Assembly: GCA_001626925.1 (NCBI GenBank)
Contig: LUOR01000025.1
Coordinates: forward strand, 40,651-104,650
Direction: 5' to 3'
DNA from: Moraxellaceae bacterium REDSEA-S32_B1
GTDB lineage: Bacteria; Pseudomonadota; Gammaproteobacteria; Pseudomonadales; Moraxellaceae
DNA length: 64,000 nucleotides
The stretch's first letter is position 1; the number at the start of each line of letters is the position of its first letter. Below, in pieces: positions 39,913 through 49,642 of this stretch. The notes beneath the pieces are model-generated. The model had not been told where the DNA came from and did no database searches. It saw only the letters and a program-made list of their open reading frames with translations. The position numbers were made by a program, and so were the translations under genes.

Positions 39913-40241
39913 TCGGTAAATCCTATACAGTTGTCAACCTTATAATCTCATCTTAACGCTTTAAAATAGGTGAGTAAATATGATGAAAATGTCTAATAAG
40001 TATCCTTTTGAGAACTTTTAATTGACAAAAAATGTCACTTAGCACATTTCTTGTTTTGAAAAATATTGTAATTAATTGAATTATAAGTAAAAAAATAAAT
40101 TTATTTTTGTCAGTAATATTTCTAATTTTCTAAATGCACAGTTGTTCATATTTGCTTCATGTTTAAATTTTTTTGTAATGTAGTCAATGTTAGATATACA
40201 AATCTGTGATTTATGCCGTTTTTATTTGTTGCTAGTGTGAT
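39913..40241. other. Intergenic region, no gene
   Basis: A very AT-rich 329-base stretch upstream of the DUF2147 gene and downstream of the LrgB gene. It contains ttgacaaaaaatgtca near 40023-40038, an inverted ttgaca/tgtca motif whose arms also appear upstream of the 53982 gene and dps. No coding frame is credible. Confidence 0.5.
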
Positions 40242-40910
40242 TTATTGCAATGTATGAAATAAAATCGGTAACCATATCGAAGTAAGTACGGCATTGATTG
40301 CCATGCCAAAAGCAGCATAACGCCCTGCAACTGTACCACGTTGCCATGCTTGCACCGTACCGATTGCATGCGCGGCTAATCCCAAAGCCAAGCCTGAGGC
40401 ACGCTCATCATTGATATGTCGTAATATCCACGGTGAAAACGCTGCGCCGATCACCCCTGATAAGATCACAATAAGGCTGACCATAGCGAGAGGGGCATGA
40501 AGTAAGGTGGCAATATTTAATGCCACAGGTGTGGTTACGGCACGTGTGGCAAATGCCAAAATGGTAGGCTCAGCAAGGTGTAATAAATAAGCAAGTCCCA
40601 TTGGTAGTGCAACAGCACTGATACTAGCAAAGGCGAGAATACCAATCATCGGTTTGAGTGGTAGATCGTCAAAACGCATTGCAGCGAGCGGAATAGCCAG
40701 TGCAACCGTGACATATCCGAGCAGGTGATCAAAATACGGCTGTACGTTCGCCATGTAGTCTTCGTAATGCCAATTCACTAGCCACAACAAGATAATCACC
40801 CAAATCATTGCAGTTACGATCACAGGGATTTGCGGAAGATACCGAAACCCGATCTTGCCAAGAATAAAGGCAATCAAAGTTAAGACAAAACCTGCAAGTA
40901 CCGTGAGCAT
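40242..40910 (-). CDS. lrgB: LrgB-family membrane protein
   Basis: A 222-residue polytopic protein of the LrgB/CidB/YohK family. Segments LGYVTVALAIPL, AVTTPVALNIA (commonly xxTxPVA in the family) and GLAAHAIGTVQAW are conserved. LrgB-type proteins pair with LrgA/CidA and are linked to holin-like control or to export of small metabolites such as pyruvate. The upstream partner (LrgA type) is 74 bases away on the same strand. No specific substrate can be assigned. Confidence 0.9.
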   Translation of the reverse strand: MLTVLAGFVLTLIAFILGKIGFRYLPQIPVIVTAMIWVIILLWLVNWHYEDYMANVQPYFDHLLGYVTVALAIPLAAMRFDDLPLKPMIGILAFASISAVALPMGLAYLLHLAEPTILAFATRAVTTPVALNIATLLHAPLAMVSLIVILSGVIGAAFSPWILRHINDERASGLALGLAAHAIGTVQAWQRGTVAGRYAAFGMAINAVLTSIWLPILFHTLQ

Positions 40911-40984
40911 GGAAGATCCTTAATGATTGTAAATTAAGTTAAAGCTGAGTTGAGTTAGCTAGGTTGATTTTAAGTTGGGTTGAA

Positions 40985-41350
40985 TTAAAGCCAGCGTTTA
41001 GAGATTTTGGCATAGAGCCATAGCGGTATCAACGTACTGACCGCCATCACCAATAAGAATGCAGGAATCTCAGCACCCATCGCCACGAGCATGATCACAG
41101 CACCCGCTGAGATCGGTAAAAATGCAAACGCACTTTCTTTCATAATCCAAGCATTGGCATCAATCATTCGGTGTGGAATCGGCTTAAAGCGTCGCCAAAT
41201 GACCAGTACGATCAGCAACAAAGCCAAGCCAATTAAATTACCAAGCTCAGGATGTCCAAATAAAGTCATCAAAGCAACCGCACCTTCACGTGCGATCACG
41301 ATGAGTAGGACGGTAAAAAATAAGGCGATCCAGTCGATTTTACTTTTCAT
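40985..41350 (-). CDS. lrgA: LrgA/CidA-family membrane protein
   Basis: A 121-residue protein with four predicted helices, of the LrgA/CidA holin-like family. GNLIGLALLLIVLVIW and the segment ESAFAFLPISAGAVIM followed by LVAMG match the family's small hydrophobic core. It precedes lrgB in the same direction. The pair may modulate murein hydrolase activity or overflow metabolite export. Confidence 0.85.
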   Translation of the reverse strand: MKSKIDWIALFFTVLLIVIAREGAVALMTLFGHPELGNLIGLALLLIVLVIWRRFKPIPHRMIDANAWIMKESAFAFLPISAGAVIMLVAMGAEIPAFLLVMAVSTLIPLWLYAKISKRWL

Positions 41351-41477
41351 GTCAGACCTAAATATCTCAATATATTGCCTTGTCAGGTGCGTGAATGTGC
41401 CGAATTTAATCAGATCTTAAAATATAAACAATGACCTGAATACCTAAAGTTGAGCTTTTTATGGATAAAGTACAGGT

Positions 41478-42833
41478 TTAATTCTGTTCAAAGGCTTCAA
41501 GTGGACGTCTAAACTGCACTGCTTGTTCGCCTAAGATTTGATCCATATCATGATGGTTTTGACCGATGAGTTGAATTAGACGTTCGCCTGACATGCGTAC
41601 GGTCAGATGTAAAATACCTTCTTCGTCATAACGTTCTGATTCAATCACTTCTAAATGATGCAATTGGCTACGAAGTTTACCATGCGTTGTATCAAGACGA
41701 AGCTCAAAGGTTTTCAGCTGACCAAGTAATGACTCCTGTACAGCTTGCATCAACAAATCCATGCCTTCACCCGTATGTGCCGAGACATAAACACGCTCAG
41801 GCTGATGCGGTTTGCGATAAATAATTTTCGCCTCATCATTGGATTGATCAATCTTGTTATACACTCGCAAAATCGTGACATCCGCACCAATTTCACTGAG
41901 AACACTTTCTACAGCTTCGATTTGCTCCATCATATCTGGACTACTGGCGTCAATCACATGGAGTAGCAAGCTGGCTTCTAAGGTTTCTTCAAGTGTCGCT
42001 CGGAAAGAATCCACCAGTGAATGGGGCAGGTCTTTAACAAATCCTACGGTATCGGCAAGGACTACCGTGCCTAAACCCTCCCACTGTACACGACGCAACG
42101 TCGGATCGAGTGTGGCGAACAGTTGGTCTGCGGCATAGACATCACTTTCCGCCAAACGATTAAACAGGGTCGATTTACCTGCGTTTGTATAGCCGACCAG
42201 TGATACCGTTGGAATTTCGGCTTTTTGTCTTGCGGCACGACCTTGTAGACGAGTTTGGCGCACTTTTTCCAGTTTATCTTTGAGCTGCGTCATACGAATA
42301 CGCAATAATCGGCGGTCAGTTTCGAGCTGTGATTCACCGGGGCCACGTAGACCGATACCACCTTTTTGACGTTCCAAATGCGTCCAACCTCGAACCAGTC
42401 GTGTAGACAAATGCTCAAGTTGTGCCAATTCGACTTGCAGTTTCCCTTCATGGGTACGAGCACGTAGGGCGAAAATATCCAAGATCAAACCTGTGCGATC
42501 AATAACACGGCATTTAAAGATTTTTTCTAAGTTACGCTCTTGTGCAGGGGAGAGTGGGTGATCAAAAATAGCGAGATCAATTTCTTCCTGATGAATAAAT
42601 TGGGCAATTTCTTCAGCTTTCCCTGAACCAATAAACAGCTTTGGATCAGGTCGATTGCGTGAAGTGGTCATGTGCTCCATGATGTCCGCACCTGCCGACT
42701 CGGCAAGCAGGCGAAACTCTTCTGCATCCAAATCTTCTAACATCTGTACTCGGGTGCTAATTAAAATTGCTCGTTCGCCACCTTGATGCCGTTCAAAATA
42801 TTCCACGCAGTCGTTATCTCTATAGTAAGTCAA
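41478..42833 (-). CDS. hflX: GTPase HflX
   Basis: A ribosome-associated GTPase of 451 residues. The N-terminal HflX domain (residues 1-190, including GSGKAEEIAQF and PLSPAQERNLEKI) is followed by RGPGESQLETDRRLLR and the GTPase domain. G1 is GYTNAGKSTLF, G3 is LADTVGFV, and NKID is G4. In E. coli HflX splits stalled or heat-damaged ribosomes. It stands alone here, not next to hfq or hflKC as in E. coli. Confidence 0.95.
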   Translation of the reverse strand: MTYYRDNDCVEYFERHQGGERAILISTRVQMLEDLDAEEFRLLAESAGADIMEHMTTSRNRPDPKLFIGSGKAEEIAQFIHQEEIDLAIFDHPLSPAQERNLEKIFKCRVIDRTGLILDIFALRARTHEGKLQVELAQLEHLSTRLVRGWTHLERQKGGIGLRGPGESQLETDRRLLRIRMTQLKDKLEKVRQTRLQGRAARQKAEIPTVSLVGYTNAGKSTLFNRLAESDVYAADQLFATLDPTLRRVQWEGLGTVVLADTVGFVKDLPHSLVDSFRATLEETLEASLLLHVIDASSPDMMEQIEAVESVLSEIGADVTILRVYNKIDQSNDEAKIIYRKPHQPERVYVSAHTGEGMDLLMQAVQESLLGQLKTFELRLDTTHGKLRSQLHHLEVIESERYDEEGILHLTVRMSGERLIQLIGQNHHDMDQILGEQAVQFRRPLEAFEQN

Positions 42834-42995
42834 AGAGGTCTATTGTAAGAAAAAAACAGGGTTTTGACTATTTGACTTATGGTTTATCTTGATACAGGTT
42901 TAATCAATGAAGTCAGCTCATGATCACTATTAAAGTTATAAAATGATTTTCTGTTTTGATCTAACATTGAAAACAATGCAAAAAGGGAAGAGTTG

Positions 42996-43305
42996 ATGGA
43001 AAAGCGGATTTGGATTTTCAGGATACTATTTATTATTGGTTTTTTCCTTATTGTTGCTTCAATCTTAAATTATTTTAGGCTACAAAAAATAGGAAGTGTC
43101 GTTGCGACCAAAACACATAATGTACTTTTTGAGGGCGTATATATTACTCAAGCCCAATCTGACATTGATAAGATTATCTTTTTTGGTACTTTTGCCTAAT
43201 ATGTTCGGTCGATTTTATGCTGAGAAAAAAGGCTATCTGCCTAAAACCCCAGAATGGCATCGAAAAGTAGATTGGAAAGCTGATATTTTTGGTAGAAAAA
43301 AGTAA
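42996..43305 (+). pseudogene. Small membrane-protein gene with a one-base frameshift
   Basis: Two overlapping frames are best read as one gene. The first (MEKRIWIFRILFIIGFFLIV, a strong membrane helix) ends early at a stop after DKIIFFGTFA. The next frame continues without a start of its own: LVLLPNMFGRFYAEKKGYLP. The junction falls in a run of six T (43179-43184). Five T would give a continuous ~103-residue protein ending DWKADIFGRKK. It could be a real frameshift mutation, a sequencing error in a homopolymer, or a slippage site. I do not recognise the family. Confidence 0.6.
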
Positions 43306-43532
43306 AAAAAATTGGCAGAAATAGTGTTGGCTTAATCACTTTCAAACTGTGAAAAAGGATTTGTCAAAATGAAAATGCTAAAACTCAGCGGTTTAGGTAG
43401 TTATCTATTGAAAGAATTCATGTGAATCTTGGGATGCATCATCATTGAATTGGCACATTTTACCACTTTGATGCTTAGCAAAAATAGATTATGGTTACAG
43501 TGAAAATATAATTTTTTAGGAAAACGGCGTCA

Positions 43533-44402
43533 ATGTCGCAACAACCACTTTATCCATCAAATCAAAACACAGATCAGAAGCCAAAACAGCCAAATCTACA
43601 AAGTCACCATGTAGGTCAAACGCAATTGCCGAAACGCAATTTATTGCTACGCATTGCCTTATATATTAAGAAATTTTTTCATCTATTGATCGTGCTCTTT
43701 AATGGTTTTTATCTTATTTTTTCAAAAAAACTTTATAAAAATCCAAATGATCCAAACAATACACGCTATGTGCAGTATTTTTGTCGTCAGCTTGGAGAGG
43801 TCTTTAATGTCAAAGTGCAAGTACATGGCGAGATTGCACGGCAACCTGCCTTGTGGGTGAGTAATCATATTTCATGGTTGGATGTGGCAGTGCTAGGCTC
43901 AGGTGCGAGAGTATTTTTCTTGGCGAAAGCAGAAGTGGCATCATGGCCGATCATCGGTAAACTTGCACGTTGGGGCGGTACATTATTCATCCGTCGAGGT
44001 TCAGGTGATTCGGCATTGATCAAGGAACAAATCACTGAATTTTTAAAGCAAGATACCCCTGTTTTGTTCTTCCCTGAAGCGACCACGACTGATGGCACTC
44101 GGGTAAAAAAAGTCCATGGCAAACTTTTGGCATCGGCGATCGAAGCGCAAAAGCCAGTACAGATTTGTCTAATAGCTTATGTGAATCAGCAAGGTCAGCT
44201 CGACAATATTATTCCATTTATTGGCAATCAAGGCTTTGTGCAAAATCTAACGCAAGTCTTGCAAATGCCCGTAGTGACTGCACATTTGGTAGCTTTACCG
44301 AGTATAGATAGCCGTGTGCATACGGTGGAGAGCTTGACAGCGTTGGTGCAACAGGAAATGCAACAAGGTTTAGAGAAATTACATCAACAGCTTTTACGAT
44401 AA
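43533..44402 (+). CDS. 1-acyl-glycerol-3-phosphate acyltransferase-like protein
   Basis: A membrane acyltransferase of the PlsC family, 289 residues. The catalytic NHISWLD motif (His-x4-Asp) is near residue 112, followed by RGSG, FFPEATTTDGT and GKLLAS. A polar Gln-rich N-terminal region (about 1-35) precedes a hydrophobic helix near 45-65. It could make phosphatidic acid, but similar proteins in Acinetobacter modify other lipids, so the substrate is open. Confidence 0.87.
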   Translation: MSQQPLYPSNQNTDQKPKQPNLQSHHVGQTQLPKRNLLLRIALYIKKFFHLLIVLFNGFYLIFSKKLYKNPNDPNNTRYVQYFCRQLGEVFNVKVQVHGEIARQPALWVSNHISWLDVAVLGSGARVFFLAKAEVASWPIIGKLARWGGTLFIRRGSGDSALIKEQITEFLKQDTPVLFFPEATTTDGTRVKKVHGKLLASAIEAQKPVQICLIAYVNQQGQLDNIIPFIGNQGFVQNLTQVLQMPVVTAHLVALPSIDSRVHTVESLTALVQQEMQQGLEKLHQQLLR

Positions 44403-44453
44403 TTGTCTTAAAACGATTTTTTACTCTTGGATTGTCGTCTGAGAATGTCGTCG

Positions 44454-44666
44454 TTATTTAAATAATTTCTGTTTGATTTGATCTTTAATGACACTCAAAG
44501 GTTGTTTGGTACGTTTTGGACGTTCACATAGATTGCCTGAATAGTTTGGACAACTATTTTGCATCGTAGTGGTACATGATTCACAAAAAGTACATTCATA
44601 AGAGCAAATAAAAGCTAAAGATTCGTGGCTCAACGATTGTTGGCATTTATCACATTTTGATTTCAT
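44454..44666 (-). CDS. DUF1272-type cysteine-rich protein
   Basis: A 70-residue protein with paired cysteines: CDKC near the start, CSYECTFCESC in the middle, and CPNYSG. This is the DUF1272 zinc-ribbon-like pattern (ICSFECTFC in relatives). The last metal pair is incomplete (CPNYSGNLCERP; CPNCGG in relatives). Function is unknown. A single gene on the minus strand. Confidence 0.85.
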   Translation of the reverse strand: MKSKCDKCQQSLSHESLAFICSYECTFCESCTTTMQNSCPNYSGNLCERPKRTKQPLSVIKDQIKQKLFK

Positions 44667-44721
44667 TTTTTAGCATTTCGATTTACTCCATTAAATTCAT
44701 GATGCATTTTATCTGTTTAAT

Positions 44722-45642
44722 TTACTCAGGATAAGCGGCTTTCTTCAAGGCTTTAATATCTGTATTTGGTGAGCACAGTGAAATAAAATCATAACCATAG
44801 CCACGAAGCAAATGTCCTTTGCGTAAAGCAATCCATGTGGTATTAGTGCCAAATAGCGAGGTTTTGATCTGTTTTAAACGATGATCACGTTCTGCATCGA
44901 ATGCTACCCCATTGACAATACCTACGCCCATGCCAAGCTCAACATAGGTTTTGATGACATCGGCATCGAGAGCCGACATGACGATTTCCACATCAAGGCT
45001 AGCTTCTTGAAAGGCTTGGTCGATCTTCGAGCGTCCTGTAAAACCGCCGTGATAGGTGATCAGCGGATATTCAGCAAGATCGTACAAACTCAATTCTTCA
45101 ACTTGGGTCAACGGATGATCTTTCGGCGTCAAGATGCAATGTTGCCATTGATAGTAGGGCACACTTGCTAACGCATCTTCAGTGGTGAGTGACTCCGTTG
45201 CAATGCCTATGTCTGCCTCACCGAGTAACAACATTTCAGTAATTTCTACTGGGCTGCCTTGTTGTAGGATCAGGTGGACTTTGGGGAATAATTTTTTAAA
45301 TTGACTGACGATCGGCGGTAGCACATAGCGAGCTTGGGTATGTGTGGTGGCAATGGTCAGTGTGCCTTCATTGACCAGATTAAAATCATCCGCAAGGCGT
45401 TTGATATTATCCGCATCGACCAACATGCGCTCGACAATACCGAGTAAGGATTGCCCAGGTTCAGTCAGACCAAGTAGACGCTTTCCTTTACGCACGAAAA
45501 GCTGTACCCCAAGCTCATCTTCCAAATCTTTGATGTGCTTACTCACCCCAGACTGTGAGGTGTAGAGGGCATTGGATGCCTCAGTCAGATTGTAGTTCTG
45601 ACGTACCGTTTCTCGGATAATTCTTAATTGTTGAAAATTCAC
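44722..45642 (-). CDS. cysB: CysB-type LysR transcriptional regulator
   Basis: A 306-residue LysR-family activator of sulfur assimilation. The N-terminal helix-turn-helix covers NLTEASNALYTSQSGVSKHI, as in CysB/Cbl. The effector domain shows TTHTQARYVLPP and GEADIGIATE, which in E. coli CysB bind N-acetylserine and sulfate. It sits downstream of cysA, beyond palindromic repeat copy B, at the end of the sulfate transport cluster that it probably controls. Confidence 0.93.
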   Translation of the reverse strand: MNFQQLRIIRETVRQNYNLTEASNALYTSQSGVSKHIKDLEDELGVQLFVRKGKRLLGLTEPGQSLLGIVERMLVDADNIKRLADDFNLVNEGTLTIATTHTQARYVLPPIVSQFKKLFPKVHLILQQGSPVEITEMLLLGEADIGIATESLTTEDALASVPYYQWQHCILTPKDHPLTQVEELSLYDLAEYPLITYHGGFTGRSKIDQAFQEASLDVEIVMSALDADVIKTYVELGMGVGIVNGVAFDAERDHRLKQIKTSLFGTNTTWIALRKGHLLRGYGYDFISLCSPNTDIKALKKAAYPE

Positions 45643-45788
45643 TCAATATCTCCGTGAATAATGCAAATTCGCATCATTACTTATCAAGACAAGATTTGCT
45701 GAAATTATAGATTCATTTACTTTTAAATGTTGAATTATTTCAGCAAATTAAGCGTCTTTAATTAGTTCAGTATAGCAACTTTACCAGT

Positions 45789-45893
45789 ATAGTCAGAGAA
45801 CTTTAATCCTGCTACTGCGTTAACCTCACTTGAAGTACTCTTTGTACACCTTCGTTCGGTTGCCTTGTATCAGAAATAAATTTCTTCGACTAT
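45789..45893. repeat. Palindromic intergenic repeat, copy B
   Basis: The 59-base core (45812-45870) begins ctactgcgttaacctc and ends ggttgccttgtat. Outer arms atagtc (45789-45794) and gactat (45888-45893) are symmetric about 45841, and 13 of the 17 arm positions between core and ends pair. This is one of the two best-paired copies. It lies between cysA and cysB. Confidence 0.82.
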
Positions 45894-45911
45894 CGTAATC
45901 TCAGCAATCGC

Positions 45912-46976
45912 TTATGCCGACTGCACCACATCAAAAATATGTAAATTCGTTGCTGCAATCCACACTGACTGTTGTGCTCGCAGTTGCAATTGACTCGCTT
46001 GTTCAGGAGTCAAACGGATTTCAATTAATCGTCCATCATTATCACGGAACTCCGCCAAAATCTCGCCTGCAATCCACAGCTCACGTTGGAAATGTGCCTG
46101 AATAGTATTCTGCTGTGGTGTGGTATGAATGTGCAATTCATTTGGTCGAGCAAAGGCAATCACTTGACCTTCAGCACGTGCCTGATGATTAGGCAGAATC
46201 AAATTGGACTGACCCAGTTGTAAGGTATTTTGCTTGACGTTGCCGTCAAAACGATTTGCCTGACCTAAGAAATCAAATACAAATGGACTGGCAGGAGAGT
46301 CATACACTTCACGTGGCGTACCGATTTGTTCGACTTGTCCATTATTCATCACCACGATTTGATCAGCAACTTCAAGTGCTTCCTCTTGGTCGTGCGTCAC
46401 GAAGATTGAGGTAATGTGCAATTCATCGTGCAGATTACGCAACCAACGACGCAGTTCTTTACGCACTTTGGCATCCAGTGCGCCAAAAGGCTCATCAAGT
46501 AATAACACACGTGGTTCAAAGGCTAGGGCACGAGCAAGGGCAATACGTTGACGCTGACCACCTGAAAGCTGCGCAGGATAACGATCTGCCAAAAAGCCAA
46601 GTTGAACGAGGTCGAGCAATCGAGTGACTTTTTTCTTAATCTCCGCTTTGCTTGGACGTGTTTTACGAGGACGAACACGCAGACCAAAAGCGACATTATC
46701 AAACACAGTCATGTGACGAAATAAGGCGTAATGCTGAAAGACAAAACCCACTTGACGGTGACGCACATGCACATCAGTCGCATCTTGACCTTCCAGAAGT
46801 ACATGACCTGAATCCGCCGATTCTAAGCCTGCGATGATGCGCAGTAGCGAGGTTTTACCACAGCCCGATGGACCAAGCAGGGCAACCAATTCGCCCTCTG
46901 GGAAGTCGAGGCTAATGTCCTGGAGTGCGTGGAAATTTCCAAAATGTTTATCGATGTTTTTTACTTGAATGCTCAT
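45912..46976 (-). CDS. cysA: Sulfate/thiosulfate ABC transporter ATP-binding protein
   Basis: Energises sulfate import with CysT, CysW and the binding protein. At 354 residues it matches the family. Walker A is [13 protein letters not shown], the signature [15 protein letters not shown], Walker [13 protein letters not shown] and the switch histidine in [11 protein letters not shown]-terminal regulatory TOBE-like domain follows from about 240. It is separated from cysW by a 158-base gap that holds palindromic repeat copy C. Confidence 0.96.
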   Translation of the reverse strand: MSIQVKNIDKHFGNFHALQDISLDFPEGELVALLGPSGCGKTSLLRIIAGLESADSGHVLLEGQDATDVHVRHRQVGFVFQHYALFRHMTVFDNVAFGLRVRPRKTRPSKAEIKKKVTRLLDLVQLGFLADRYPAQLSGGQRQRIALARALAFEPRVLLLDEPFGALDAKVRKELRRWLRNLHDELHITSIFVTHDQEEALEVADQIVVMNNGQVEQIGTPREVYDSPASPFVFDFLGQANRFDGNVKQNTLQLGQSNLILPNHQARAEGQVIAFARPNELHIHTTPQQNTIQAHFQRELWIAGEILAEFRDNDGRLIEIRLTPEQASQLQLRAQQSVWIAATNLHIFDVVQSA

Positions 46977-47033
46977 GTCGAATTCCTAAAATTTGTGGTC
47001 ATTAATTACGAATCAATTTAAGTCTAATGCTGT

Positions 47034-47138
47034 TTAGTCAAAGTAGTTTAATTTCGCTACAAGGCAACCGAGAGAAGGTGTACATGTCGTACATCGAGCG
47101 AGGTTAACGCCGTAGCGGATTTGAAATAATTTGACTAA
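47034..47138. repeat. Palindromic intergenic repeat, copy C
   Basis: The core (47057-47115) is the reverse complement of the other copies: read on the minus strand it begins ctacggcgttaacctc and ends ggttgccttgtag. Outer arms ttagtc and gactaa (47034-47039, 47133-47138) are symmetric about 47086, and most arm positions pair. It interrupts the spacing between cysW and cysA, its right end reaching three bases into the cysW stop region. Confidence 0.82.
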
Positions 47139-47998
47139 ATGTTTTCTTGGCGAAGCTCAACCCATGTCTTTATGATCAAAGTCACGATTGCAAGTAGGGC
47201 TAACAAGGTCGCTACGGCAAATGCTGCACTGTAGCTATATTCGTTGTAGAGAATCTCGACATGCAGTGGCAAGGTATTGGTTTCACCACGAATATGTCCC
47301 GACACCACTGATACCGCACCAAACTCACCCATTGCACGGGCATTACACAGAATCACACCGTAGAGCAGACCCCATTTGATATTGGGTAAGGTCACTTTCC
47401 AAAACGTCTGCCAACATGAAGCACCCAGTACAATCGCCGCTTCTTCTTCCTCTGTGCCTTGCGCTTCCATCAATGGAATTAGCTCACGCGCAACAAAAGG
47501 CACGGTGATAAATACAGTTGCAAGGATGATTGCTGGCACGGCATAGAGAATCGCTACATCACGATCTTGCAACCATTCGCCCCACCAACCTTGCGTACCG
47601 AACAGTAGAACGAGCATTAGACCTGCAATCACTGGTGATACCGAAAACGGCAAATCAATCAACGTGGTCAGAATAGATTTGCCTTTAAATCGAAACTTGG
47701 TTACCGCCCAAGCGGCTGCTACACCGAAGATCACATTCAGCGGTACAGCCACAGCAGCGGTGAGTAGGGTGAGTTTCACCGCAGATAAAGTATCAGGCTC
47801 AACCAATGCCGCAAAAAACACCGCACTGCCTTGACGGAAGGCTTCGACAAAGACCAAAACCAAAGGTAACATCAAGCAACTGATAAAGAATAAAAGGGCG
47901 ATCCCGATCAAAACATAACGTACAGCGCTTGGCTCACGTGTCGCATCTTGCGATTGTAGGCGCAGTGCCAATACCGTTGAAGAATGATTGGCGTTCAT
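47135..47998 (-). CDS. cysW: Sulfate/thiosulfate ABC transporter permease CysW
   Basis: One of the two membrane subunits of the sulfate importer, 287 residues from the ATG at 47998 ([15 protein letters not shown]). That start overlaps the cysT stop in an ATGA arrangement and has gggaga upstream; the longer frame to 48031 is unlikely. Six helices and the permease EAA-type loop ([20 protein letters not shown]) are present. [17 protein letters not shown] is typical of CysW. Confidence 0.95.
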   Translation of the reverse strand: MNANHSSTVLALRLQSQDATREPSAVRYVLIGIALLFFISCLMLPLVLVFVEAFRQGSAVFFAALVEPDTLSAVKLTLLTAAVAVPLNVIFGVAAAWAVTKFRFKGKSILTTLIDLPFSVSPVIAGLMLVLLFGTQGWWGEWLQDRDVAILYAVPAIILATVFITVPFVARELIPLMEAQGTEEEEAAIVLGASCWQTFWKVTLPNIKWGLLYGVILCNARAMGEFGAVSVVSGHIRGETNTLPLHVEILYNEYSYSAAFAVATLLALLAIVTLIIKTWVELRQENI

Positions 47999-48828
47999 GA
48001 TACGGTTCTCCCTGTACGGCGACTTGACCAACCTTGTAACAGGTTAATAATCAATAAGAAAATAAATGAAATGACTAACATCACCACTGCAATCGTGGTT
48101 GCGCCTGCATAGTCATATTCCTCTAAGCGAGAAATAATCAGTAGCGGTGCAATTTCTGTTTGATAGGGTTGATTTCCTGCAATAAAAATCACCGAGCCAT
48201 ATTCACCAACACCACGTGCAAAGGCGAGGGCAAAACCAGTAAGTAATGCAGGCAGTAAAATCGGGAGAATGACTTTTGTAATCGTCTGCCAACGATTGGC
48301 ACCTAAGGCACTGGCGGCTTCTTCAAGTTCAGTTTCCAAATCGGCAAGTACAGGCTGTACCGTACGCACCACAAAAGGAATCCCGATAAATACCAAAGCC
48401 AACGTAATCCCGATCGGTGTATAGGCGATCTCGATCCCAACTCGATCAAAATACTGACCAATCCAACCGTTCTGCGCATAAAGTGCGGTCAAGGCAATCC
48501 CTGCAACTGCTGTCGGCAATGCAAAAGGCAAATCAATCATGGCATCGACTAGACGCTTACCAAAAAACTGATAACGCACCAAACACCACGCCAAAATCAA
48601 ACCAAAGACGAGGTTTAACGCTGCAGCAAATAAGGCTGTGGAAAAGCTCAGTTGTAAGGATTTCAGTACACGTTCTGAGCCTAAAATCTCCCAAAATCCA
48701 TCCCATCCAATCCCTAGAGAATGGATAAACACCGCAGATAAGGGCAAAATCACGATTAAGGTCAAATACGTTAAGGTAATCCCAAGAGTTAAACCAAAAC
48801 CTGCGATCACACGGGACTGTCGTGCCAT
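47995..48828 (-). CDS. cysT: Sulfate/thiosulfate ABC transporter permease CysT
   Basis: The partner membrane subunit (also called CysU), 277 residues with six helices. The conserved loop is [20 protein letters not shown], and [20 protein letters not shown] matches the family. Its stop overlaps the cysW ATG. The alpha/beta hydrolase gene lies 79 bases upstream. Confidence 0.95.
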   Translation of the reverse strand: MARQSRVIAGFGLTLGITLTYLTLIVILPLSAVFIHSLGIGWDGFWEILGSERVLKSLQLSFSTALFAAALNLVFGLILAWCLVRYQFFGKRLVDAMIDLPFALPTAVAGIALTALYAQNGWIGQYFDRVGIEIAYTPIGITLALVFIGIPFVVRTVQPVLADLETELEEAASALGANRWQTITKVILPILLPALLTGFALAFARGVGEYGSVIFIAGNQPYQTEIAPLLIISRLEEYDYAGATTIAVVMLVISFIFLLIINLLQGWSSRRTGRTVS

Positions 48829-48907
48829 AGGAACACCTAATTATTCAAAAAAACTAAAAACGCTCAAGAATTAAAAAACAAAAGTAAAAACCAAAAAAGA
48901 ATGCGAA

Positions 48908-49594
48908 CTAACCAGCCAAACTAAAACGTCTTTGCAACACGGTATTCTTTTGGAATAAAAATGGTTGCTGTTGCATCACCTGCAAATAATCAAGCAACTG
49001 CCACCATGCGCCATAACCTGATTCAACATTGATATGCCCTGCAAGCCCTTGATTGATATACGGCACATCCCACGCTTTGGCATAGGTGATGGCATCTTCA
49101 AAAGCCAGCCAAGGATCGTTTTCACTTAAGATCAATAAGGTCGGTAAATCGAGCGTATATTTCAAAAAGTCTTTCGCATAAGAGTCTGTTGCATAAGCGT
49201 CGTCTGTTAATGAATTATTGCTATTCACAACATCTGCAAAACCTGTTGTAGAAAACCGTGCAGGATTGGCAGGCGCAACAAGAATGACTTGTTCAACCCA
49301 TTGTTTCAGCTGTGGATATTGATTCAATGCTGCAATGGTAGTTAAGCAACCAAAGCTGTGCGCTACGAGCTGAATTGGACGATGATATTGGCTGACATGC
49401 TGATAAAAGCGTTGCACCCAATGATTCAATACAGGCTTGTGCCAATCCTCTTGCACAACTCGAGAGGAGTCGCCCAGCTTATAGGCAAGCCATGACTGCC
49501 AATGATTGGCATCACTATCACCTACACCTGGAACGATGATGGTATGTAAATTATTTACCTTGCTCATCTGCGCCATCTCTTGGTTGATTTTCAT
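48908..49594 (-). CDS. RBBP9/YdeN-type alpha/beta hydrolase
   Basis: A serine hydrolase of the RBBP9/YdeN family, up to 228 residues. IIVPGVGDSDANHWQSWL is the family start, the nucleophile is in VAHSFGC, Asp in LILSENDPWL, and His in GLAGHINVESGYG. Three in-frame ATGs are possible (49594, 49576, 49567). The third, MSKVNNL, has the best spacing from aagaga. It is placed inside the sulfate transport cluster between the binding protein and cysT. Its substrate is unknown, perhaps a sulfur-containing ester, but this is inference. Confidence 0.85.
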   Translation of the reverse strand: MKINQEMAQMSKVNNLHTIIVPGVGDSDANHWQSWLAYKLGDSSRVVQEDWHKPVLNHWVQRFYQHVSQYHRPIQLVAHSFGCLTTIAALNQYPQLKQWVEQVILVAPANPARFSTTGFADVVNSNNSLTDDAYATDSYAKDFLKYTLDLPTLLILSENDPWLAFEDAITYAKAWDVPYINQGLAGHINVESGYGAWWQLLDYLQVMQQQPFLFQKNTVLQRRFSLAG

Positions 49595-49642
49595 TACAAA
49601 GTATCAAATTGCATTGTTTAAATTTGCCTATTAAAATTTGCA

